Assembly (NCBI GenBank): GCA_019310535.1
Contig: JAFDED010000017.1
Span: 1-64,000, forward strand
Direction of reading: 5' to 3'
DNA: 64,000 nucleotides
DNA from: Deltaproteobacteria bacterium
GTDB taxonomy: Bacteria > Desulfobacterota > JAFDED01
Below the pieces are notes generated by a model. It worked only from the letters and a program-made list of their open reading frames with translations. It did no database searches and was not told the DNA's origin. A program made the translations under genes and the position numbers. Each line of letters opens with the position of its first letter. Position 1 is the stretch's first letter. Shown here piece by piece: positions 1 through 7,554 of the stretch.

Positions 1-327
1 GCATGAGGAAAAAGAAGAAAAGATATTGAGCTTTCTCCCAGGAAGCAAAGGATTATGACTTCGCAATCCCTTCATGATCTTTTTGATAACCTATTTTTCA
101 GTGTGAACTAAATAGCTCAAAATGATCGCGGATTCGTGATCAGGAATGCACGTTACATATTTTCATACAGGTGTGATAGCAGAATGCACCCTTTTGGGGC
201 TTCGGCCGGCCACGCCCTTCTATCTTTTCGGATTCGGTTCAGCGAAATACAATAATTTCTGCAACTTCCACGCCAATATCATCAAAGCATTCACAACGAT
301 AGCCCAGTAAACAACACTGGGGAATTC

Positions 328-356
328 TTGACATGAATCCATCGGAATGCTATGGT
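328..356 (+). promoter_or_regulatory. Sigma-70-like promoter of the envelope operon
   Basis: TTGACA and TATGGT are separated by exactly 17 bases, about 200 bases upstream of the first gene of the operon. A short inverted repeat (CCCAGT/ACTGGG) lies just upstream of the -35. The rest of bases 1-554 holds no convincing gene. An open frame at bases 2-58 ending in TGA could be the last codons of a gene outside the window, but it is too short to identify. Confidence 0.5.
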
Positions 357-554
357 AAAAATGTTGAACAATTTATTGACTGAGGGGTGCGGGAACCTTT
401 CAGCCAGTGGAGAAACACCAATTAATCCTGCACGCCACTATCGGTCGATTTTCACGGTTGGAGGGATAAAGACGCTGTTATCAGTTCGCCTGGAAAAAGT
501 CTTCTGCCTTCCCCGCTTACGAAATTCAGTCGAATGTATAAGCATAACCGGACC

Positions 555-1349
555 ATGGGGCCGATTTATCAATTCCGAATCCTTGGCAAATTATTATTTG
601 CTGCAGCCTTGATGCCCATCCTGTTGGCAGCCCCTCATGCAAGTCCCGCCCCAAAAGGAGGAGAGGATGCCTATACCATTGTCAAGAATTCCTATGATTA
701 CTGGCGCGGGGACAAAAGCTATGCGGAGATGGATATGGTTATCCACCGCCCCGAATGGGAGCGGAAGATGTCCATGCGGGCGTGGACCCAGGGCGAGGAT
801 AAGACCTTGGTCCTCATTACTTCCCCGCCCAAGGACAGGGGCAGCGGAACCTTGAGGTTAGGACGGCAGATGTGGAACTACATCCCCGCCATCAGGCGCA
901 CTATCAAGCTTCCGCCATCCATGATGGCTCAGGCCTGGATGGGCTCAGACTTCTCCAATAACGACCTGGCGAAGGCGGACAGCATTCTGGTGGATTATAC
1001 TCACCGGATCGTGCGAACCGACCTTCGTGACGGACACACGGTTTTCACCATCGAATCCACGCCAAAGCCCAATGCGCCGGTGGTCTGGGGGAAAGAGATC
1101 CTTGAGATCAGGGACGATTATATATTTCTGAGCGAGTCATTTTATGACGAGGAGTACAAGCTGGTGAAGGTCATGAGGACCGAGAAGATCCAGCCCATGG
1201 GCGGGCGCCTGTTCCCCGCAGTTTGGCGGATGAAAAAGGCCGACCGTCCCGACGAGTATACCCTGATCGTGTATCGATCACTTGATTTCTCTCCCCGCCT
1301 GCCGCCCGGGCTTTTTACCCTCCAGCGACTCAAAAATCCCAGGATGTGA
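555..1349 (+). CDS. LolA-like outer membrane lipoprotein-sorting protein
   Basis: Periplasmic protein of the LolA-like fold (outer membrane lipoprotein-sorting family). These proteins bind lipid or lipoprotein acyl chains in a half-barrel. The N-terminus is a signal peptide (hydrophobic LLFAAALMPILLAA followed by small residues). The mature part has the family-like stretch GSGTLRLGRQMWNYIPAIRR and a region rich in beta strand. I chose the ATG at 555 over the upstream ATG at 534 because it places the signal peptide closer to the N-terminus. It is the first gene of a tight operon with two FtsX permeases and an ATPase, so it probably works with that transporter in moving a lipid or lipoprotein to the outer membrane. 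The exact cargo is unknown. Confidence 0.75.
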   Translation: MGPIYQFRILGKLLFAAALMPILLAAPHASPAPKGGEDAYTIVKNSYDYWRGDKSYAEMDMVIHRPEWERKMSMRAWTQGEDKTLVLITSPPKDRGSGTLRLGRQMWNYIPAIRRTIKLPPSMMAQAWMGSDFSNNDLAKADSILVDYTHRIVRTDLRDGHTVFTIESTPKPNAPVVWGKEILEIRDDYIFLSESFYDEEYKLVKVMRTEKIQPMGGRLFPAVWRMKKADRPDEYTLIVYRSLDFSPRLPPGLFTLQRLKNPRM

Positions 1350-1352
1350 TGC

Positions 1353-2591
1353 ATGGGCATGACCATTACCATCGCCTGGCGCAACGTCTGGCGCAACACC
1401 CGCCGGTCTGTGCTCACGCTCTGTGCCATCGCCTTCGCAACGATCCTGATGATATTCATGGTCTCGATGCAGTTAGGCGGCTATGAAACCATGATATACA
1501 ACACCGTCAGCATCCATACAGGCCACCTGCAGCTCCAGCGCAAAGGGTACCAGGAGCAACACAAGATTCACCAGGCTATTGATGACCCGCAGGCTTACAT
1601 GAAGACCATCCAGAGCGTGGCAGGCGTGGACGCCATCACCCCCAGGGTAAAGGCCTTCGCCCTGGCATCCACCCAAAAGGCCACATATGGTTGTTTGATC
1701 ATCGGCATTGATCCGGAGAGCGAGGCCCGTGTTTCCACCCTTGCCAGAGTGATCCAGGAGGGACGATATCTCACTCCCGGCGACAGCGACGGCGCTCTGC
1801 TCGGTCGGATCCTTGCGCAAAACCTCGGGGCACGGGTGGGGGACGAACTGGTGATCCTGGGCCAGGGCATGGACGGCTCCACCGCCGCCGCCATTTTGAG
1901 GGTCCAAGGCATCTACCGGTCCGGGATGGACGAGTTCGATCGCTCAGTGGTCAACATCCCCATCGAAACCGCCGAGGACGTGTTTTCCACCAGGGGGAAG
2001 GTTCACGAGATCGTCATTACCACCAAAGATTTCTCTGGACTTACCCGTCTTGCGCGCGCCATTCGCAAACGGCTGTCCTCACTGCCGGGGGCTGACAAGC
2101 TGGTGGTCTTGACGTGGGACCAGATCCTGCCCGGCCTCAAACAGGGCATCCAACTGGACATGATAAGCGGATGGATTTTCTACATGATCCTGATCCTGGT
2201 TGTTGCCTTCGGAACTCTCAACACGTTTCTCATGGCGATCCTTGAAAGGACGAGGGAATTCGGCGTAATGATGGCCATGGGGTGTGCAAAAAAGAGGATC
2301 GTGGTGATGATCCTGGCGGAAACCGTTGTTTTGACAGGCCTGGGGCTTATCATCGGTATAGTCCTGGGATGCGGGGTTACCTATTATTACCAGGTGCACG
2401 GCATAGTGTTCGAAGAAATAGCCGATGTAATGGGACAGTGGGGCCTGCCGCCGGAAATCCGCCCACGGCTCTCACTGATCAGTATCGTGCTGGGACCGCT
2501 GATAATATCCGGCATCTCTTTTCTGGTGGGCCTCTATCCCGCGTGGAGGGTTCGTTCTCTGCACGCAGCCAGCGCCCTTAAGACATGGTAA
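1353..2591 (+). CDS. FtsX/LolE-type ABC transporter permease (1)
   Basis: Inner-membrane permease of the MacB/FtsX/LolCE class. It has the expected plan: one N-terminal transmembrane helix right after AWRNVWRNTRRS, a periplasmic domain of about 230 residues (MacB-PCD-like), then three C-terminal helices (around residues 275-300, 320-345 and 375-400). These mechanotransmission transporters pull substrates from the periplasmic side of the membrane rather than pumping across it. The start lies three bases after the previous stop, so the genes are co-transcribed. With the second permease and the ATPase it likely forms a heterodimeric LolCDE-like machine. Confidence 0.85.
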   Translation: MGMTITIAWRNVWRNTRRSVLTLCAIAFATILMIFMVSMQLGGYETMIYNTVSIHTGHLQLQRKGYQEQHKIHQAIDDPQAYMKTIQSVAGVDAITPRVKAFALASTQKATYGCLIIGIDPESEARVSTLARVIQEGRYLTPGDSDGALLGRILAQNLGARVGDELVILGQGMDGSTAAAILRVQGIYRSGMDEFDRSVVNIPIETAEDVFSTRGKVHEIVITTKDFSGLTRLARAIRKRLSSLPGADKLVVLTWDQILPGLKQGIQLDMISGWIFYMILILVVAFGTLNTFLMAILERTREFGVMMAMGCAKKRIVVMILAETVVLTGLGLIIGIVLGCGVTYYYQVHGIVFEEIADVMGQWGLPPEIRPRLSLISIVLGPLIISGISFLVGLYPAWRVRSLHAASALKTW

Positions 2592-2646
2592 AGAACATTC
2601 ACCGACAGGCAAGAAAGCCGGTTGAAGGACATTTCGAAAAACTCTA

Positions 2647-3867
2647 ATGAACGCTGTTTTCAGAATGGCATGGCGCAATATCTGGCGCAACCCGCGGCGC
2701 ACATTGATCATCCTCATCGCGACCGTAGTCGGTGTGTGGGGATTGCTCATGGCCGCGGCCTTCAGCTACGGGATCAAGGAGCAGATGATTCGTGATTCCC
2801 TCATGGACCTTACCGGCCACATCCAGATACACGCTCATGGGTATCATCAGGACCCGGTGATACAGAACAGCATGGACAACCCCGCGCCGGCTCTTAAAGC
2901 ATTGCGTTCAGTCCCAGGTATCCGCGCTTTCGCCATGCGGGTGCGGGTCCCCGGCATGGTCATGGACGCTCGCAACTCGACGGGTATCACCATCGTGGGT
3001 ATCGATCCGGCCGCCGAAGCCATTGTGTCCTTCATCGGCCGCGCCGTGAGGCAAGGTACATATTTAAAACCCGGCGACATTCATAAAATCATCATCGGCA
3101 GGAAGCTGGCGGAGAAGTTCGCCACCGGCCTCGGCAAGAAGCTTGTTCTGATATCACAGGACGCCCAGGGGGAAATGAGCTCTTACGCCTTTCGGATACA
3201 GGGGATATATCAGGCCCCCTACGCAAGTCAGGAAGAAAAATACGCCTTTATAACCCTCGAGGCCGCGCGGGATATGCTGGGCCTTGGTAATAAATTGTCC
3301 GAACTGGCCATCATCGCCCATGACCGGGCGGACGTACCTGGAATCCGTGCCGCCCTCCGGGCATCCCTTTCCGAGGACTTTGAGGTCCTGGACTACAAAG
3401 AGATGCTTCCCTTCGTCATGGCTGTGCTCGAAATGTACGACACATTTTTAATCCTCTGGTTTGCCACCATTTTTGTAGCCCTTGCTTTTGGTATCGTCAA
3501 TACACTTTTAATGGCGGTATTCGAACGCTTCAGGGAGTTCGGGATTATGAAGGCCATGGGGATGAAACCGGTGTGGATCGTGATGCTCGTGTTGCTGGAG
3601 TCGCTCTGGCTCAGCATAATAGGCATCGCAGCGGGAAACCTGGTAGGCTGGTTGACTCTCATGCCGCTCTCTGACGGGCTTGACCTGTCGCGATTTGCAC
3701 AGGGGGCGGATTACTTTGGGATGGCCCATGTTATCTATCCCTCCATAACTCCCGGCGTCCTTTTGTGGAGCGACATGACGGTTTTGGCGCTGGGAGTGGC
3801 GGCTGGGCTGTACCCTGCCCTCCGTGCCGGGCGATTCAGGCCTGTGGAGGCACTGGCACGTGTGTGA
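2647..3867 (+). CDS. FtsX/LolC-type ABC transporter permease (2)
   Basis: Second permease with the same architecture as its upstream neighbour: AWRNIWRNPRRT, a first helix, a large periplasmic domain, and three C-terminal helices. The shared N-terminal motif indicates that the two genes arose by duplication and probably pair as a heterodimer. The coupling region near FERFREFGIMKAMGM is typical of FtsX-type proteins. It is the third gene of the operon, and the ATPase begins about 110 bases downstream. The substrate cannot be told from sequence; a lipid or lipoprotein is likely because a LolA-like carrier precedes it. Confidence 0.85.
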   Translation: MNAVFRMAWRNIWRNPRRTLIILIATVVGVWGLLMAAAFSYGIKEQMIRDSLMDLTGHIQIHAHGYHQDPVIQNSMDNPAPALKALRSVPGIRAFAMRVRVPGMVMDARNSTGITIVGIDPAAEAIVSFIGRAVRQGTYLKPGDIHKIIIGRKLAEKFATGLGKKLVLISQDAQGEMSSYAFRIQGIYQAPYASQEEKYAFITLEAARDMLGLGNKLSELAIIAHDRADVPGIRAALRASLSEDFEVLDYKEMLPFVMAVLEMYDTFLILWFATIFVALAFGIVNTLLMAVFERFREFGIMKAMGMKPVWIVMLVLLESLWLSIIGIAAGNLVGWLTLMPLSDGLDLSRFAQGADYFGMAHVIYPSITPGVLLWSDMTVLALGVAAGLYPALRAGRFRPVEALARV

Positions 3868-3978
3868 CGGATACCAGGAATACCCGAGAAATGTTTACAC
3901 GTAACAGGATAATGAATGCTGCCCATTCTGTTATTCTATCGGATATTCTATCGGAAAACTTTTTCTCTGGGTCAATAG

Positions 3979-4665
3979 ATGGAAATTGTTAGTTGCCTTA
4001 AGGTGGAAAAAATCTACCGACAGGATCACCTGCAGGTTCCGGCCTTGCGGGGGATCGACATGGCTGTGGACCGGGGAGAGTTTTTGGCCCTGGCGGGGCC
4101 GTCGGGCTCAGGCAAGACCACGCTGCTGAATCTCATCGGCGGCCTGGATCGGCCCACAGCCGGGGAGGTCCTGATCGAGGGTGTCCCGCTTGAAGGACTG
4201 AGCGAAAGCGCTCTGGCCCGGCTGCGGCTCGAGAAAATCGGCTTCGTATTCCAGGCCTACAACCTCATCCCGGTGCTCAGCGCTCTGGAAAACGTTGAGT
4301 TTATCATGCTCCTCCAGGGAATCCCCTCTGACGAGCGAAAGGAAAGGGCTCATAGAATCCTGCAGGAAGTCGGGCTGGAAGAGATGATCCATAGAAGACC
4401 GTCCCAGTTGTCGGGCGGTCAGCAGCAGCGGGTGGCCGTTGCCCGTTCCATTGTGGCCAATCCGCACCTCGTCCTGGCTGATGAACCCACCGCCAACCTC
4501 GACTCCAAAAACGGGCACGACCTCCTGGATATGATGCAACGTCTCAATGAGGAAAAGAACATCACATTCATCTTCTCCACACACGATCATCAAGTCATGG
4601 AGCGGGCGCGCCGACTCATCCAACTCAGGGACGGGAAAGTGGTTGATGATCAGCACCGTCGGTAA
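3979..4665 (+). CDS. LolD/MacB-type ABC transporter ATP-binding protein
   Basis: Cytoplasmic ATPase that powers the two FtsX-type permeases. Walker A is GPSGSGKTT (residues about 40-48), the ABC signature is LSGGQQQR, and Walker B is LVLADEPTANLD with the D-loop. The switch histidine is in FIFSTHDHQV. The length of 228 residues is normal for LolD. The following outer-membrane protein gene starts inside its last codons, so the two are translationally linked. Confidence 0.9.
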   Translation: MEIVSCLKVEKIYRQDHLQVPALRGIDMAVDRGEFLALAGPSGSGKTTLLNLIGGLDRPTAGEVLIEGVPLEGLSESALARLRLEKIGFVFQAYNLIPVLSALENVEFIMLLQGIPSDERKERAHRILQEVGLEEMIHRRPSQLSGGQQQRVAVARSIVANPHLVLADEPTANLDSKNGHDLLDMMQRLNEEKNITFIFSTHDHQVMERARRLIQLRDGKVVDDQHRR

Positions 4666-6004
4666 ACAGATGACCGTCGCTATTCTGGTGGTGCTGATGG
4701 CGCCGGGGTTTTCACAGGGAATTGATGTTTCCCTCGGCCCGGATTTGTCCCTTCATCTCGGTGGGTTTCTCAAGGATACTATTTCCATTTCCCACCCGAT
4801 GGATGCATGGTCGGAACTGGGCATCGATCACAGCGATACGTTCCGGGACAATCAAAGCCTGGTGCGGCTTGAGGCCGAGCTTTTCCGGGGCCGGGCTGCC
4901 TCTCTGAAGTTTCATTATGAGCTGTTCTGGGCAGTGGGGGATACCCAGCGTTCAAGCAGGGCTTTACGAGACGCCCTCGATTCGAAACTGCAGCCGTTCT
5001 TTGGCGCTGACTCAATTAGCCTCCTCGCTCAGCCCGGCATTATCCCTGATGACCCGCCTGATCGTTTGCTGGACCTCACCAGCGTGATTCACGAAGACGA
5101 TAACCAGGTGCTGGTCCATCGCCTGGATCGCCTGGTGCTGACTCTGTTTCCTTCGTGGGGCACGGTCTCCGTGGGACGACAGGCCGTCACATGGGGCAAC
5201 GGGTTCCTGTTCAACCCCATGGACCTGCTCAACCCGTTTCCGCCCACAACTATCGACCGTGATGTCAAGCCGGGAACCGACCTCATTTCTGTGGAGGCTC
5301 TTCTGGGGGGACTGGGAAGCATCCAGACGGTGGTTGTGCCACGGCAGGATCTGGAGCGTGAAAGCCTTGACGCTGATCGCTCATCCTTTGCGGCCAGGTT
5401 TCACACACACAAGGGGGAAACCGAGTTCGACCTCATGGGTGCGCATCACTTCCAGGACAACGTTGTGGGCGTGGGCGTCATCGGCTACCTGAGCGGAGCG
5501 GCATGGCGGGTCAATGCCACCTGGACCCATCTCAACACAAAGGTTTCCGGAGAGAAAGATTATCCATCACTGGTGGCCAACATTGACTATGCATTCACAT
5601 GGAGGGTCAACTTCTATACGTTCGTTGAGTACTTCCACAACGGTATCGGCACTCGTCGCAAGGAAGAGTACGCGCGGCTGCTTACACTCCCTTCGGTCCG
5701 GGACAGGCTCGCTCGCGGAGAGATTTTCAATGTGGGCAAGAATTACGGTTCCTGGTTTATCCGCGCGGAGCTTCATCCCCTGCTGAATCTTGATCTGACA
5801 ACCCTGATCAACCTGGACGACGGGAGTGGCATTGCACAGCCGCGGCTGGTCTGGAACGCTGTATCGAATCTGTTTGTCACCGCAGGAGTGAACTGGGCCT
5901 GGGGAAGCCGCGGAACAGAGTTCGGCGGAATCGAAATTCCCGGCACTGACAGCACCCCGGCAACGCCCGACCAGGTTTTCGTCTTCGCCAAATATTACTT
6001 CTGA
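4646..6004 (+). CDS. Outer-membrane beta-barrel protein of the envelope operon
   Basis: Predicted secreted barrel protein of about 450 residues. It has a signal peptide (VAILVVLMAPGFSQG), many alternating strands such as VSLGPDLSLHLGGFL, and a C-terminal aromatic residue in FAKYYF, as expected for a BAM-recognised beta signal. VGRQAVTWGNGFLFNP resembles motifs in DUF1302-like porins, but I cannot assign the family with certainty. The ATG at 4646 overlaps the ATPase gene; a second ATG at 4670 would also keep the signal peptide. Its place in the operon suggests an outer-membrane partner or client of the Lol-like transporter. Confidence 0.7.
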   Translation: MISTVGKQMTVAILVVLMAPGFSQGIDVSLGPDLSLHLGGFLKDTISISHPMDAWSELGIDHSDTFRDNQSLVRLEAELFRGRAASLKFHYELFWAVGDTQRSSRALRDALDSKLQPFFGADSISLLAQPGIIPDDPPDRLLDLTSVIHEDDNQVLVHRLDRLVLTLFPSWGTVSVGRQAVTWGNGFLFNPMDLLNPFPPTTIDRDVKPGTDLISVEALLGGLGSIQTVVVPRQDLERESLDADRSSFAARFHTHKGETEFDLMGAHHFQDNVVGVGVIGYLSGAAWRVNATWTHLNTKVSGEKDYPSLVANIDYAFTWRVNFYTFVEYFHNGIGTRRKEEYARLLTLPSVRDRLARGEIFNVGKNYGSWFIRAELHPLLNLDLTTLINLDDGSGIAQPRLVWNAVSNLFVTAGVNWAWGSRGTEFGGIEIPGTDSTPATPDQVFVFAKYYF

Positions 6005-6230
6005 GCCCCTTGAGATCCCTCACCGTTCCCAACCGTTATCGATACCTGGCTCGAAGTAACAAATATTCTATGCTGGTACGCTCAATTAATGGAAATCTTT
6101 TCCCCGCCCTTGCATGATAACAGATATATCTCTTGACAATAACCACGTATGGCATATAAAACTTTCTCTTGACGGGCGATGCCGTTTTATCGCCCGGCCG
6201 ATCTCATATCAGCGGGAGGAAAAACCGTTC

Positions 6231-7244
6231 ATGGAGGAGGGATTGCACAACCTTGAATCCGAAGCCCTGACGTCCCTTGGCGACATCCGGGAGAGAAAGG
6301 CCCTTGAAGCATGGTACCGGAGTTACCTGGGCAAAAAAGGCGCGATCACGGAAATGCTGCGGGGACTGGGCCGTCTGCCGGCCGAGGAAAGACCGCGAGC
6401 GGGACAAACGATTCACCGCGTCAAAGAACGTCTTGAAAGCGCATACAGAGGCCGGCAAAAGGAAATTGAAGACATCGGCCAGCTCTCGGAGTCCGTTGAC
6501 ATAACGCTCCCCGGTCGCCCCATAGGGCCGGGCTGCCTTCATCTGAGCACCAAAGTGCTGCGGGAGATATATGCCGTCTTCGCGCAGATGGGTTTCCAGA
6601 TCTACGAGGCGCCGGACGTGGAAACCGACGAGCTCAACTTCGAGCTGCTCAACATGCCGCCGTACCACCCGGCCCGGGACATGTGGGACACCTTCTGGGT
6701 GAGCGACAAGGTGCTCCTGCGGACCCACACCTCGCCGGGCCAGATTCGCGCCATGAGGGAGTTTTACCCGGAACCCATCAGGGTGATCCTGCCCGGGAAG
6801 TGCTATCGCTACGAACAGATTACGGCCCGCTCCGAGCACCAGTTTTTCCAGGTCGAGGGTCTGGCCATCGGGCATAACATCACCCTTACGGACCTGAAAG
6901 GGACCATGATATTCGCTGCCCGGCAGTTGTTCGGCGCCGAGCGAAAGGTGCGGTTCAGGGGCAGTTACTTCCCCTTCACCGAGCCAAGCGTCGAGGTGGA
7001 CATGGACTGCATCCTGTGCGAAGGACAGGGGTGCCGGGTCTGCAAGCACTCGGGCTGGCTGGAGATCGCCGGTGCGGGCATGGTCCACCCGGTGGTCCTG
7101 GAAAACGGCGGCTACGACCCATCTCAATGGACCGGCTTCGCCTTTGGGCTGGGCGTGGAGCGGCCGGCCATGCTCAAGCACAACATCGACGACATCCGGC
7201 ATTTTTATCGAAACGACCTGCGGTTTTTGAGGCAGTTTGGGTAG
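6231..7244 (+). CDS. pheS: Phenylalanine--tRNA ligase alpha subunit
   Basis: Catalytic subunit of the (alpha-beta)2 phenylalanyl-tRNA synthetase. It shows the N-terminal coiled coil, then class II motifs: LLRTHTSPGQIRAM, CYRYEQITARSEHQFFQVEG, and the C-terminal FAFGLGVERPAML. The CxxC...CxxC stretch (DCILCEGQGCRVCKHSGW) is the variant also known from Firmicutes-type PheS. The track ORF starts 39 codons too early; the ATG at 6231 follows GGGAGGA at good spacing and gives 337 residues, the usual length. pheT follows after a small inserted gene. Confidence 0.97.
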   Translation: MEEGLHNLESEALTSLGDIRERKALEAWYRSYLGKKGAITEMLRGLGRLPAEERPRAGQTIHRVKERLESAYRGRQKEIEDIGQLSESVDITLPGRPIGPGCLHLSTKVLREIYAVFAQMGFQIYEAPDVETDELNFELLNMPPYHPARDMWDTFWVSDKVLLRTHTSPGQIRAMREFYPEPIRVILPGKCYRYEQITARSEHQFFQVEGLAIGHNITLTDLKGTMIFAARQLFGAERKVRFRGSYFPFTEPSVEVDMDCILCEGQGCRVCKHSGWLEIAGAGMVHPVVLENGGYDPSQWTGFAFGLGVERPAMLKHNIDDIRHFYRNDLRFLRQFG

Positions 7245-7272
7245 AACAGAGAAACTTGAAAAGCCCCAAGAA

Positions 7273-7497
7273 ATGATCGAATTACAATACCCCCTGATAA
7301 TTGAGGCAACGGAAGAAGAGGACTTCTTTGGATTTTATTCTCCGGAGTTAGAGAGTTTTACAGGGATAGGGCATTATATAGAGGATTGTCTGTATAAAAC
7401 AAAGTGGGGGATGATAGAACATATTAATCTGTTAAAAGGAAAAGGACCGCCTGTTCCTGAATCTAATGCTTTTGCGAAGTATATGGCGGTTCAATAG
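7273..7497 (+). CDS. HicB-like small protein between pheS and pheT
   Basis: Seventy-four residue protein that looks like the partial RNase-H fold of HicB antitoxins (UPF0150): YPLIIEATEEEDFFGFYSPELESF, then a helix, then KGKGPPVPES, the usual end of that fold. No DNA-binding tail and no HicA toxin is present. The codon use is clearly more A/T rich than pheS and pheT on either side, which suggests a late insertion into the operon. I chose the ATG at 7273 because it places the HicB-like IELQYP strand at the N-terminus. It could be a solitary antitoxin or a domesticated protein. Confidence 0.65.
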   Translation: MIELQYPLIIEATEEEDFFGFYSPELESFTGIGHYIEDCLYKTKWGMIEHINLLKGKGPPVPESNAFAKYMAVQ

Positions 7498-7554
7498 CGG
7501 CTGAGGCCTTTTCCTGGCTGTGAAACAATTTCGGGGTATCAGGAGACATTACGC

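Noticed and set aside
6204-7202. Long minus-strand ORF opposite pheS (332 codons)
   Set aside because: A shadow of the high-GC coding strand; similar shadows occur opposite pheT and other genes.
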